NCBI GenBank assembly: GCA_016787225.1
Contig: JAEUUY010000029.1
Location: 1 to 64,000 of the forward strand
Length of the DNA: 64,000 nucleotides
Direction: 5' to 3'
From: Chitinophagales bacterium
GTDB taxonomy: Bacteria > Bacteroidota > Bacteroidia > Chitinophagales > JADJOU01
Position 1 is the stretch's first letter. Each line of letters starts with the position of its first letter. The notes beneath the pieces are model-generated. The model was not told the DNA's origin, ran no database searches, and was given only the letters and a program-made list of their open reading frames with translations. Made by a program: the position numbers and the translations under genes. This document shows, one piece after another, positions 44,601 to 53,383 of the stretch.

Positions 44601-47600
44601 TAATGATTCAGAATTTAAAATCTTCCTATCAGCCGGGAGAAAAGACGATTATTGGTATTCTGGGCAGTCAGGAAGGTCAACGAATATGGTATTCGGTGAT
44701 ACGAAAAAATACGAATCCTAGTCAAATCTGGACGGATGGCAAGCAAGCGAAATTGGTACTCGATATTCGAGAAGAAGATAGAGGTGGAGCTTATATCCTG
44801 TGGACTACGATATGGAATAATCGATTCTACTCCAATAAAGAATATATATCAGTTCCATTTACCAATAAAGAACTGGATATAGAGTATATGAGTTTCAGGG
44901 ATAAATTAGCACCGGGTCAGCAGGAAGAGTGGCGTATCAAAATCAAAGGGAAGAACGGCGATAAAGTCATGGCAGAAGTCTTAGCCAATATGTATGACCA
45001 GTCGCTCGATATATTTGCAGCTAACTCTTACTCATTTTTCCCATATTCTTCTTTTTCAGAAAATTCGAGTGTACAGTCACATAGTTTTCAGTCACTCGGT
45101 GTCGAGCAGTCATTTCATGGTCTGAAACCGAGTCCTTACCATAAATATGAAGGAAAGTTATATCCAAGTCTATTGTGGCAGGATAACTTCTACGGCGGAG
45201 GTGTTTATAGAGGCGGACGTGGTAAATTAGCGAGTCGAATGGCAAAAGCAGTTCAAGCGGAAGCTATGGACGCTGCACCATTGGCCGCAGAGCGAAGCTC
45301 AGTAGCAAATCATAGTGATAGTGATGGAGATGGAGTTCCAGATGTTATTGAAAAAAAAGGTGAAGAATATGACGCTGAAAAACCGTTTTCAAAGAATAAG
45401 CCTATTTCAAAAATTAAAAAACCTGACCCCATAAAAGTCCGCACCAATCTCAGTGAAACTGTTTTCTTTCTCCCCAATCTTATGACGGATGCCGAAGGCA
45501 ATGTCATTATAAAATTCAAGATGAATGAAGCCCTGACCAAGTGGAAGTTTATGACACTAGCTACCACGAAAGATTTGCAAGTAGGGATTTTTGAAAAATC
45601 GGTAGTAACTCAAAAGGATTTGATGATACAGCCGAATGCGCCTCGATTTATGCGAGAAAATGATGAAATTTATTTTACGGCTAGAGTAACCAATTTGACC
45701 GATAAAAAAACAAATGGTTGGGCAAAACTAGAACTAATCAATGCAGAAACAAATAAAGCTGTTGAAGATAAATTCGGGCTATCGCAGCCACAATTGAATA
45801 TAGAAATAGAAGCAGGCCAGACCAAGGCAGTAGAATGGAAGTTAAATGTACCTGAAAATATTTCTGCCCTGACCTATCGAGTTCTCGCTATGGCAGGCAG
45901 TTTCTCGGATGGCGAAGAAAATACCCTACCTGTTTTAACGGATAGAATGCTAGTGACCGAAACCATGCCATTTCACCTCCGAGCCAATACTCAAAAGAGT
46001 TTTGACTTTAAAGAAATGACGAATAAAATTTCCTCACCGACCTTAAAATCTAAAGTATTTACTTTGGAATATACGGGAAACCCTGTGTGGTATGCCATTC
46101 AGTCATTGCCTTATCTCATGGAATACCCTTATGAATGTACAGAGCAGATATTTAGTCGCTACTTCGCCAATTCGCTTTCTAGTACTATTGTGCAGCGCTA
46201 TCCCAAGATTCAGTCGGTATTCGAGTCGTGGAAAGGAAGCGATGCTATGCTGAGCAATTTGTCTAAGAATCAAGAATTAAAATCTGCCTTATTAGAAGAG
46301 ACACCATGGGTTTTGGGGGCGCAGAGCGAAGAAGAACAACGAAAGAATATTTCTTTATTATTCAACCTCTCAAGACTGGCTGATGAGGAAAAATCGGCTA
46401 TTGATAAGTTGTATATGCGTCAGGGTAGTTCCGGCTCTTTCCCTTGGTTTCCTGGAGGACCTGATAATCCTTATATGACTCAATATGTACTGGAAGGTAT
46501 GGGGCATCTTAGTTTCCTTGGAGTCAAAAATTATGAGACTAATGATAAAGCCAAGGAAATCATAAATCGTGGGATAAACTTTCTTGATGCTTATATTATT
46601 CGTCATTATGAAGAGATGAAAAAATGGGTATTGAAAAGTGGAGGCAATTTAAAAGACGACCATCTCGATCCTTTTGCTATTCATTATTTATATACACGCT
46701 CTTTCTTCTCACAGCCTATTCCTAGTGCTACGCTGACTGTTATCGACTATTACACCGGTCAAGGAAAAAAATATTGGACGAATAAATCCATTTATCAACA
46801 AGGAATGTTGGCGCTACATTGGCATAGGAAAAATGACAATACGACCACGCCAGCTATGATGAAATCATTCCGAGAGCGTGCTAAAGTCAATGAAGAGAAA
46901 GGAATGTACTGGGATAATGACTATGGTTATTTCTGGTATGAATTGCCGATAGAGACTCATAGCTTGATGACCGAAGTTTTTGAGTACCTGAGCGATAATC
47001 AAACCGAGAAGGACAATCTCAAATTATTTTTATTGAAAAATAAACAAACCAATAGATGGAAGACCACCAAAGCAACAGCCAGTGCTATCTATGCCTTATT
47101 AGGAGGTAAAAATGACAATTTAGATTTACCCAATATGCCTACTATAAAACTGGGAGATCAAACGCTCGATTTGACTATAAATAAAGTAGAACAAGGCACA
47201 GGTTATATCAAAAAAACATGGAAAGAAGAGGAGATTCAACCCAGTTTTTCTAAAATTCAGGTCACCAACCCAAATGCAAATGTAAGCTGGGGAGCGGTTT
47301 ACTGGCAGTATTTAGAAACAATGAATAATATCAAAACCAATCAATCGAGCCCACTAAAAGTACAGAAGAAAATATTTATAGTCAAAAATACGGAAAAGGG
47401 CGAAGTCCTAGAAGCTGCTACCAAAGAAAATATTACTATTGGATCGAAAATTAGAATTCGACTGACCTTAATGGTAGAGCGAGAAATGGAATTTCTTCAT
47501 TTGAAAGATATGCGCAGTGCAGGACTGGAGCCTACCGATGCTATCAGTGGTTATAAATGGACCAGTGGTCTCGGTTATTATCAAACCACTCGAGATGCTT

Positions 47601-47767
47601 CTATGAACTTTTTCATCGATAAGATTTATAAAGGTACCTACACCATCGAATACGACCTCAAAACCAATCTCAAAGGTAAATTCTCAAACGGTATCACCAC
47701 ATTCCAGTCCATGTATGCCCCAGAGTTTAATAGTCATAGTCAAGGAGAGGAAATGATTATAAAGTAG
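41699..47767 (+). CDS. Bacterial alpha-2-macroglobulin with thioester motif
   Basis: 2022 residues. Signal peptide SIFVLLLLGLSNLTMAQ. A ~550-residue helical and mixed N-terminal region is followed by MG-type domains (DREIYRPGQTIYFKGIAY marks the MG repeat typical of the family), a calcium-binding-like SDSDGDGVPDVIE (about 1205-1217), and the C-terminal thioester domain with YECTEQ, C1480 and Q1483 intact. It should trap proteases in the periplasm by covalent capture. There is no lipobox and no neighbouring pbpC, the usual partner in proteobacteria. It is monocistronic. Confidence 0.92.
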   Translation: MRFSIFVLLLLGLSNLTMAQDYNKEWQEVDALLQKRLPKSAYEKAHIIFEKSLQSNNQEQITKSIFYLQNLSSQLEEIEYDSRTQKEIKFIEKNIERVNGGAKRILWSFLASKYSQFLDQNYWKIKDRTKNTGSRAEDLTLWTIEDIENKTIELYLESIKDEATNKINISEYKNLISNTNSKYCQTLYDFLARRAIEALSNERHYISEPVHSFQPSAEHFSTLPKFLKTSIVVRENSSKKYAALSLYQKLLNEHIADKEPTVLIDIELQRLAFVFNNYENDDKESLYKQSLKYIYETYRQHSESYYALLTLANVLRNEGANYANTRDTSYQGRNKEAIAVCDQIIKECADGNIVSQAKNLKNGILENVHFSAVCEKVYLPNKPLLVHLNYTSINNIFYRIYPKTIDLDNLQEYYNDQKDYFKKVFKGSVVSQGSFKLQNPGDYFNHSTELDLPPLANGNYTIIFSKDESFDFTNNLLQGISISVSNLAYFNHREPAQSNMNLYVVNRNNGQPENNVEVKLYQSFWSNRRQAKLISSLQTNINGMVQHPLQDYQNNNFFYVIKKDKDILYELQEEYFYKDNNYHQEHVLDHYPLFLDREIYRPGQTIYFKGIAYQSSNKANPKILSNKDIEIIFRDGNYQEIAKKNFKTNEFGTFHGDFTAPKTGLLGRMTLTVNNNTSKEVKIEEYKRPSFEVLFDTFRQQVKLGQEVKIAGTGKAYSGANLPNATIKYRVSRATHYPYWRCWWMPMPSEDKQIAYGETKTDENGKFQISFTAEQGKENSWDKNPIFQYEVKIEMSDVTGEMQMGATTISVGKVDFQLDAEVKQFYTRNEALNIPWSVRNLNGQMIDKSVYVKITKLIDPTVLFQNRYWENPELPIISEVDFRKKFPTTPYGNEDRIESYKTGSVVFAATRLASNTKDLEPLNLDTKMYKSGSYKLTMSAIDNDGKEVNIDKYFTIVDDSELAKNKPVMIQNLKSSYQPGEKTIIGILGSQEGQRIWYSVIRKNTNPSQIWTDGKQAKLVLDIREEDRGGAYILWTTIWNNRFYSNKEYISVPFTNKELDIEYMSFRDKLAPGQQEEWRIKIKGKNGDKVMAEVLANMYDQSLDIFAANSYSFFPYSSFSENSSVQSHSFQSLGVEQSFHGLKPSPYHKYEGKLYPSLLWQDNFYGGGVYRGGRGKLASRMAKAVQAEAMDAAPLAAERSSVANHSDSDGDGVPDVIEKKGEEYDAEKPFSKNKPISKIKKPDPIKVRTNLSETVFFLPNLMTDAEGNVIIKFKMNEALTKWKFMTLATTKDLQVGIFEKSVVTQKDLMIQPNAPRFMRENDEIYFTARVTNLTDKKTNGWAKLELINAETNKAVEDKFGLSQPQLNIEIEAGQTKAVEWKLNVPENISALTYRVLAMAGSFSDGEENTLPVLTDRMLVTETMPFHLRANTQKSFDFKEMTNKISSPTLKSKVFTLEYTGNPVWYAIQSLPYLMEYPYECTEQIFSRYFANSLSSTIVQRYPKIQSVFESWKGSDAMLSNLSKNQELKSALLEETPWVLGAQSEEEQRKNISLLFNLSRLADEEKSAIDKLYMRQGSSGSFPWFPGGPDNPYMTQYVLEGMGHLSFLGVKNYETNDKAKEIINRGINFLDAYIIRHYEEMKKWVLKSGGNLKDDHLDPFAIHYLYTRSFFSQPIPSATLTVIDYYTGQGKKYWTNKSIYQQGMLALHWHRKNDNTTTPAMMKSFRERAKVNEEKGMYWDNDYGYFWYELPIETHSLMTEVFEYLSDNQTEKDNLKLFLLKNKQTNRWKTTKATASAIYALLGGKNDNLDLPNMPTIKLGDQTLDLTINKVEQGTGYIKKTWKEEEIQPSFSKIQVTNPNANVSWGAVYWQYLETMNNIKTNQSSPLKVQKKIFIVKNTEKGEVLEAATKENITIGSKIRIRLTLMVEREMEFLHLKDMRSAGLEPTDAISGYKWTSGLGYYQTTRDASMNFFIDKIYKGTYTIEYDLKTNLKGKFSNGITTFQSMYAPEFNSHSQGEEMIIK

Positions 47768-47869
47768 TGGTTACTAGTTAATTCTAACCTAGCAGAAAGA
47801 ATGTTTATTGCTAAGAATGAATTCTATTAGATGCTAACAATTTTTGTTGATACACAACGTTAATTAGCC

Positions 47870-49465
47870 ATGTTTAAAGCCTTACTATTCTCCTTAAGTT
47901 TATTAATTAGTTTTAATTTGCGTTGTCAACTAGCATCGCATCTAAAAGACAGCTTTGACCATGTTTTTCGCGACCGATGGGAATATTACGTCGTAGTAAA
48001 AAACGGTTTATTTGGTGTCGTCGATACAAATTATCAGCTGATAATCAAACCCGAATACGATTTTATATCACCCTCATGGAGTGGGGTATTTCGTGTAAAA
48101 AAGAATAATAAATGGGGTATTATCGACACTTCAGGTAAGTTGGTTATACCATTAAACTATGATAATATTGGTCCAACGGGGAGCCATTTATTTTGTGCAA
48201 AAAAGAATGGAAAATGGGGTCTATTAGATACCTTAAATCGATGGATAATTCCGGCAGAAATGGACAATAATTTTAATATGTACCGAGAAGCAGTTGTCAA
48301 AAAAAATGGGAGATATGGTGTCATGAGTTACACAGGACAAGTGATTATCCCAATCAAATACAAGAAGTGTAGAAATATTAAAGATCCATTTTCATATGTT
48401 TTTAGCAATGGTATCTTTTCTAAAGTTTATCATAAACTTGATGACGATAGGATTCTACTCGATTTTAAAAACTACAAAAACAATTTAAGTTTGAAGTATG
48501 TTAAAAGTTTTCAGGTCGACAATCTTTATGGTTTGAAAAATTCAAATGATAGTGTAATTTTGAAGCCTCAGTTTATTAGAATGTTGCCATTTTCAGAAGG
48601 ATTAGCCTATGCAATGGGCGATAGTTTTAATGGTTATATTGATACGAATGGAAGACAAGTAATTCGTTTGGGTCGGCCATACTTAGGTCAAAGTTTTAAA
48701 CATGGCTCAGCAAATATTTATACTTATACAGGGAAAAAAATAAATGGTTTCGAACAGTATGTTTCAGGAAGTATTGATCGAAATGGAAAAATTATAATCC
48801 CAGTTATTTACCGCTCACTCTTTAAAAATCCTAATGGAAAGTATTTAGCCTATACCGATAGCAGTATAGTTTTTATAGATTCTAATGGTAATAAAACTCT
48901 GGAGCATAAGGTAGATTCATTCAATCATTATGAAAAATATAGGCGTCAGGTGGATGAAGATATGATTGCCGTTGAAGATGAGCACTACTTTCTCAGTTAC
49001 GATAAAATGGGCTTCATCAATAAACAAGGTAATGAAATCACTGGATTAAAATACGACCTGATTTATCGTTTTGATAATAAAACGGATGTTTTAATCGTTA
49101 AAGATAAGAATCTTTATGGGCTCATCACAACATTAGGTAAAGAAATTTTACCTTTAATCTATGACAACATTGAATTCCAAAAGTTGCAATCATCTCATTT
49201 AAAATTGAAGCAAAATGGAAGTTATGGATTATTCAATGTCGCTGATAGTCTAGTTATTAATTGCGAATATGAGAATATTCGCGGGGAGTCCGAAGGTTTG
49301 ATGGCTTCGTCAAAAAATGGAAAATGGGGCTTTATAAATAGTAAAGGCGAAGTTATTATACCGTTTATTTATGATAGTGTGACTAATTTTTATGAAAACG
49401 AATCAAAGGTTGTAAAAGGAGAAAAAAAATTTAAAATCAATAGATTGAATGGAGTAATTCCATAG
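47870..49465 (+). CDS. Exported WG-repeat protein
   Basis: 531 residues. The signal peptide LLFSLSLLISFNLRCQ is followed by about ten WG repeats of ~45 residues, for example NNKWGIIDTSGKLVIPLNYD, KNGKWGLLDTLNRWIIPAEM and KNGKWGFINSKGEVIIPFIYD. WG repeats form an extended beta structure of unknown function, widespread in Bacteroidota. Several middle repeats are degenerate. It follows the alpha-2-macroglobulin on the same strand, 100 nt away. Confidence 0.88.
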   Translation: MFKALLFSLSLLISFNLRCQLASHLKDSFDHVFRDRWEYYVVVKNGLFGVVDTNYQLIIKPEYDFISPSWSGVFRVKKNNKWGIIDTSGKLVIPLNYDNIGPTGSHLFCAKKNGKWGLLDTLNRWIIPAEMDNNFNMYREAVVKKNGRYGVMSYTGQVIIPIKYKKCRNIKDPFSYVFSNGIFSKVYHKLDDDRILLDFKNYKNNLSLKYVKSFQVDNLYGLKNSNDSVILKPQFIRMLPFSEGLAYAMGDSFNGYIDTNGRQVIRLGRPYLGQSFKHGSANIYTYTGKKINGFEQYVSGSIDRNGKIIIPVIYRSLFKNPNGKYLAYTDSSIVFIDSNGNKTLEHKVDSFNHYEKYRRQVDEDMIAVEDEHYFLSYDKMGFINKQGNEITGLKYDLIYRFDNKTDVLIVKDKNLYGLITTLGKEILPLIYDNIEFQKLQSSHLKLKQNGSYGLFNVADSLVINCEYENIRGESEGLMASSKNGKWGFINSKGEVIIPFIYDSVTNFYENESKVVKGEKKFKINRLNGVIP

Positions 49466-49618
49466 TTTTATTATGAACAAAACCTGGTTCATTTAAAATT
49501 CTTTGCAAGAGCGAGTTGTGAACATTGAGTTCTGCTAACATGGGAATTCAAATTTTACACCCTTTATATTTGCCACTGTAATACTCTTTTTACTTTAACT
49601 TCGTGGCTTTAAACTACC

Positions 49619-50797
49619 GTGACCAATCGTCAATTATTTTTATCGCATATAGCCCAAACGACCCAGCACTCTATGGGTATAGAGGTTGACAGGGCAGAAG
49701 GTGTCTACCTCTATGGTCCGCATGGGGAGAAATATATGGATATGATTTCAGGGATTTCGGTGAGTAATGTAGGTCATTGCCATCCTGAAGTGGTCAAAGC
49801 GGTTCAAGAGCAGTCTGCGAGTTTTATGCATCTTATGGTATATGGTGAATATATCTATTCTCCTCAGACTAAGTTAGCAGAGGCTTTAACTCAAGTTTTG
49901 CCGAAAGAATTAGACAATTTTTATTTCACTAATTCTGGAACAGAAGCTACAGAAGGTGCTTTTAAACTAGCAAAACGATATACAGGTCGAAGTGAAATCA
50001 TTTCTTGCTATCAATCCTATCACGGAAGTACAGCAGGTTCATTGAGCGCTATGGGAGACGAAACTTATCAAAATGCGTTTAGACCTTTAGTGCCAGGACA
50101 TAGTTTTATTGAATTTAATCGAATAGAAGATATCGATAAGATAACGGAAAAGACAGCAGCTGTAATTATTGAGCTCATTTCTGCTGAAAAAGGTGTCATT
50201 ATTGGTGACTACGATTATATTCAGCAATTGCGAAAGCGATGCTCAGAGGTAGGAGCCCTTTTGATTTTGGATGAAATACAGACTGGTTGCGGTCGCACAG
50301 GAACTTTATTCGCTTTTGAGCAGTATCATATCATTCCTGACATATTATTGCTTGGCAAAGGTTTTGGTGGTGGTATGCCCATAGCTGCCTTTATTGCTAA
50401 AAAAGAAATTATGCGGACACTCAGTTTCGATCCTATTTTGGGTCATATTTCTACCTATGGGGGAAATGCTGTTTGCTGTGCCGCTGCGTTGGCTAGTTTG
50501 AAGGTTTTAACCTCAAATAACATCATTTCTGAGGTGGAAAACAAAGGTTTATATTTACAACAATCATTGGAAAATTTAGGTTTTGATAAAATAAGACGAA
50601 AAGGGCTTCTTTTAGCTCTAGATATGGGTTCTCAGGTCAAAAATTTTGAATTTATTGCATCCTGTATCACCCATGGCATCATTACCGACTGGTTTTTGTT
50701 TAATACCCAATCGATGCGCATCTGTCCACCATTGACAATTACTTATGAGGAATTAGATATATTTCTAGAAAAGATTAAAATTGTTTTAACTAAATAA
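49619..50797 (+). CDS. Class III PLP aminotransferase (acetylornithine aminotransferase-like)
   Basis: 392 residues, PLP fold type I. Recognisable parts are GVYLYGPHGEKYMDMISGIS, FTNSGTEATEGAFKLAKRYT, LLILDEIQTGCGRTGTLFAF and PDILLLGKGFGGGMPIAAFI with the PLP Lys. It matches ArgD/ornithine aminotransferase-type enzymes, but no arginine genes are adjacent, so the substrate is open. The start is GTG; no ATG lies before the first helix. Confidence 0.9.
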   Translation: MTNRQLFLSHIAQTTQHSMGIEVDRAEGVYLYGPHGEKYMDMISGISVSNVGHCHPEVVKAVQEQSASFMHLMVYGEYIYSPQTKLAEALTQVLPKELDNFYFTNSGTEATEGAFKLAKRYTGRSEIISCYQSYHGSTAGSLSAMGDETYQNAFRPLVPGHSFIEFNRIEDIDKITEKTAAVIIELISAEKGVIIGDYDYIQQLRKRCSEVGALLILDEIQTGCGRTGTLFAFEQYHIIPDILLLGKGFGGGMPIAAFIAKKEIMRTLSFDPILGHISTYGGNAVCCAAALASLKVLTSNNIISEVENKGLYLQQSLENLGFDKIRRKGLLLALDMGSQVKNFEFIASCITHGIITDWFLFNTQSMRICPPLTITYEELDIFLEKIKIVLTK

Positions 50798-50805
50798 TTA
50801 ATTAT

Positions 50806-51057
50806 TTGAGTAATAAAATATTTAGTATTGCAAAATACATTTCCATTTCGAGTTCAATTTTATTAGGATATATTACATTTGGACTAATATATATGGGGTT
50901 CGAGAATAAAAAAGGATATATAGAGTCTTCTGTTCTAAAAATGACTAAGTCTGAATTAATTATTGAATTTTGTTTTGTGGTTTGGAATTGTATAATAATT
51001 GTCTTGGCTCTTTATTGGTTAAAAAAATTGTATAAATACTTTTCGAATAAAAAATAA
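50806..51057 (+). CDS. Hypothetical small membrane protein
   Basis: 83 residues with two membrane segments (YISISSSILLGYITFGLIYM and IIEFCFVVWNCIIIVLALYW) and a basic C terminus YKYFSNKK. I do not recognise a family. It starts from TTG 8 nt after the aminotransferase stop and ends directly before the DUF457 gene, so it is part of a compact operon. The tight packing is the main support. Confidence 0.55.
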   Translation: MSNKIFSIAKYISISSSILLGYITFGLIYMGFENKKGYIESSVLKMTKSELIIEFCFVVWNCIIIVLALYWLKKLYKYFSNKK

Positions 51058-52077
51058 ATGGATTCCCTCACTCATATTGTTTTAGGAGCTGCTATTGGAG
51101 ATGTGATACTAGGCAAGCAAATCGGAAGAAAAGCAATGCTCGTAGGAGCCTTTGCAAAGACAATACCTGACTTTGATATCTTTTATACAGGTCTCGATGA
51201 TCCCTTTAAATATATGTGCCATCATAGAGGTCATACGCACTCATTGCTCTGGGAGACCCTTTATGCTTTTCCGATAGCCTATATTTTCTATCGAATATTC
51301 TCTAAAAAAGTGAGTTTTAAGCGCTGGGCTTGGTTATTTCTTGCCTGTCTTTGGGGTCATTCACTACTAGACGTCTGCACCAATTTCGGTACACAATTAT
51401 TTCTACCAGTGACCAATCATCTATTTAGTTCCAATAATTTAGCTATTGTAGATGTATTTTTTACCTTACCAATGCTATTATTGCTAATTATAGCCATATT
51501 CATGAGGAATCAATCAAAAGCTAGAATGAAATTTTCTGCAAGTGTTTTGGTTTACTGTTTTATTTATCTAATCTATACTTTTGGGAATAAAGTATATGCG
51601 AATCACTTATTTCAAAAATCTCTGAAAGATAATAAAATCCATTATTCGCAATCGATGACCAATCCTACTATTTTAAATAATTTTCTATGGTATAGTGTTG
51701 CTAGCAGTGATTCTATACTTTACATATCTGAAAATTCTTTGGTGTTTCCAAAGGAAAAAATAGAATGGTTGCGGTTTCCAAGGAACAAACATTTGCTGGA
51801 AAACCACTCTGATGATAAAAACAGAAATGCACTCATTTGGTTTAGCCAAGGTTATGATTTGTCTCAACAAAATGGAGATACCTTGAATGTACACTGTGCC
51901 AAATTTGGTCGAACGAATATGACATTACAAGATATGAAAGGAACATTTGGATTCTACTATAGACTGCATAAAACGAATGGAAGACCTACAATGACTATGT
52001 TTGAACCAGCACTCAATAAAAATGAGTTTAAAGAGGGAGTTTTAGATATGTATGCTAGAATACTAGGTGAGAGATGA
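51058..52077 (+). CDS. YdjM/DUF457-type membrane-bound metal-dependent hydrolase
   Basis: 339 residues. MDSLTHIVLGAAIGDVILGK and the metal-site motif HHRGHTHSLLWE are diagnostic of the DUF457 (YdjM) family, with several membrane helices (FYRIFSKK flanks, LPMLLLLIIAIFM, FSASVLVYCFIYLIY). PDFDIF supplies a further metal Asp. The substrate is unknown; the family is annotated as inner-membrane hydrolases. The C-terminal ~130 residues are soluble. It starts with no gap after the small membrane protein. Confidence 0.88.
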   Translation: MDSLTHIVLGAAIGDVILGKQIGRKAMLVGAFAKTIPDFDIFYTGLDDPFKYMCHHRGHTHSLLWETLYAFPIAYIFYRIFSKKVSFKRWAWLFLACLWGHSLLDVCTNFGTQLFLPVTNHLFSSNNLAIVDVFFTLPMLLLLIIAIFMRNQSKARMKFSASVLVYCFIYLIYTFGNKVYANHLFQKSLKDNKIHYSQSMTNPTILNNFLWYSVASSDSILYISENSLVFPKEKIEWLRFPRNKHLLENHSDDKNRNALIWFSQGYDLSQQNGDTLNVHCAKFGRTNMTLQDMKGTFGFYYRLHKTNGRPTMTMFEPALNKNEFKEGVLDMYARILGER

Positions 52078-52137
52078 TTTTTAATATCAAAAAGAAATAA
52101 TTCTTCAATTCATAACTTGGACTCCTATTTTTGTACC

Positions 52138-53295
52138 ATGAAAAAGGTCACTATAAAACCCCAAAGAGAGGCTAGTTTACAAAGATTTCACCCTTGGATT
52201 TTTTCAGGCTCCATACACTCCATAGAGAAGGGTACAAAAAATGGAGATGTGGTATCTCTCATAAATGTAAAAGGAGAAAAACTTGCAGTGGGTCATTATT
52301 TCGACGGTTCGATAGCTGTTCGTATTTTGAGTTTTGATGGAAACTTGAGTATCGAGGCTATTTTGAAAATGAAGATAGAACTAGCCTATAATTATCGTAA
52401 AAAAATTGGCTTTTTAGATAACCCTCAAACCAATATTTATAGGCTAATTCACGCGGAAGGGGACGGACTGCCTGGACTAATTATTGACGTATATGGTTCT
52501 ACAGCCGTTATTCAATGTCATACCCTAGGTATGTATCAGCATTTATCATTATTAGTTGAAATTTTGACTCATATTTATGGAGAAGAATTGAACATTTTTG
52601 ATAAGTCGAGTGACCTCATAATCGAAGCGCAGGAAAAAAATTATTTAAAAGGAAGTTATAAAAAAGAAGCTTGGCTAGAGAATGGATATCAGTTTGATAT
52701 TGACTGGGAGAAAGGTCAGAAAACCGGGTTTTTCATCGATCAACGCAATAATAGAGCAGCATTGCAGAAATATTGTAATGGAAAAAAAGTCATGAATCTT
52801 TTTAGCTATAGTGGAGGATTCTCCATCTATGCCCGAGGTGCTGGAGCAGAAAAAGTAGTATCGGTTGACGCTTCTGCCAGTGCCAATGAAATTTGTAAAC
52901 GAAATTTTAAACTCAACTTTCAATCCGAGCATGAGGCGATTACAGCGGATGCTCTTGATTTTATGAAAGAGATGAGCAATGAGTTTGATGTCATAGTGCT
53001 AGATCCTCCAGCGTTTGCCAAGCATTTATCTGCAAAACATAAGGCCATTCAAGCGTATAAAAGAATTAATTATCAGGCCATTCGACATATTCAGAAGGGT
53101 GGAATCTTATTTACATTTTCATGTTCTCAGGTAATCGATGCCATGACATTTCGTGATACCGTAGTAGCCGCTGGAATAGAAGCAGGTAGGACGATTCGAA
53201 TCGTTCAACAATTATCCCAGCCTGAAGATCATCCTATCAATCTATTTCATCCAGAGAGTAATTATTTAAAGGGACTAGTACTTTATATTGAGTAA
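52138..53295 (+). CDS. RlmI-like 23S rRNA (cytosine-5) methyltransferase
   Basis: 385 residues. The N-terminal PUA domain (RFHPWIFSGSIHSIEKGTKN) is followed by EGDGLPGLIIDVYG, then the Rossmann methyltransferase with KTGFFIDQRNNR, KVMNLFSYSGGFSIYARGAG and catalytic-site FDVIVLDPPAFAK plus FSCSQ. This is the RlmI (YccW) plan, methylating C1962 of 23S rRNA. The ATG at 52138 is used. A TATTTTTG box at 52125-52132 immediately before it would make the transcript nearly leaderless and excludes the TTG start upstream. Confidence 0.9.
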   Translation: MKKVTIKPQREASLQRFHPWIFSGSIHSIEKGTKNGDVVSLINVKGEKLAVGHYFDGSIAVRILSFDGNLSIEAILKMKIELAYNYRKKIGFLDNPQTNIYRLIHAEGDGLPGLIIDVYGSTAVIQCHTLGMYQHLSLLVEILTHIYGEELNIFDKSSDLIIEAQEKNYLKGSYKKEAWLENGYQFDIDWEKGQKTGFFIDQRNNRAALQKYCNGKKVMNLFSYSGGFSIYARGAGAEKVVSVDASASANEICKRNFKLNFQSEHEAITADALDFMKEMSNEFDVIVLDPPAFAKHLSAKHKAIQAYKRINYQAIRHIQKGGILFTFSCSQVIDAMTFRDTVVAAGIEAGRTIRIVQQLSQPEDHPINLFHPESNYLKGLVLYIE

Positions 53296-53312
53296 GTATA
53301 GAGCAAAAAGTA

Positions 53313-53366
53313 TATATTGCTAAAATAAACTTTTATATATTGCCAAAATAAACTTTTGTATATTTG
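53313..53366 (+). repeat. 23-bp tandem repeat forming the promoter of the AAA ATPase gene
   Basis: TATATTGCTAAAATAAAC followed by TTTTA (53313-53335) is repeated as TATATTGCC...TTTTG (53336-53358). A third partial unit supplies TATATTTG (53359-53366), a perfect minus-7 box, with a TTG at 53340-53342 as possible minus-33 element. The ATG follows 17 nt after the box. Changes in repeat number would alter promoter spacing. Confidence 0.6.
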
Positions 53367-53383
53367 CAGTATAAATTATCGGT

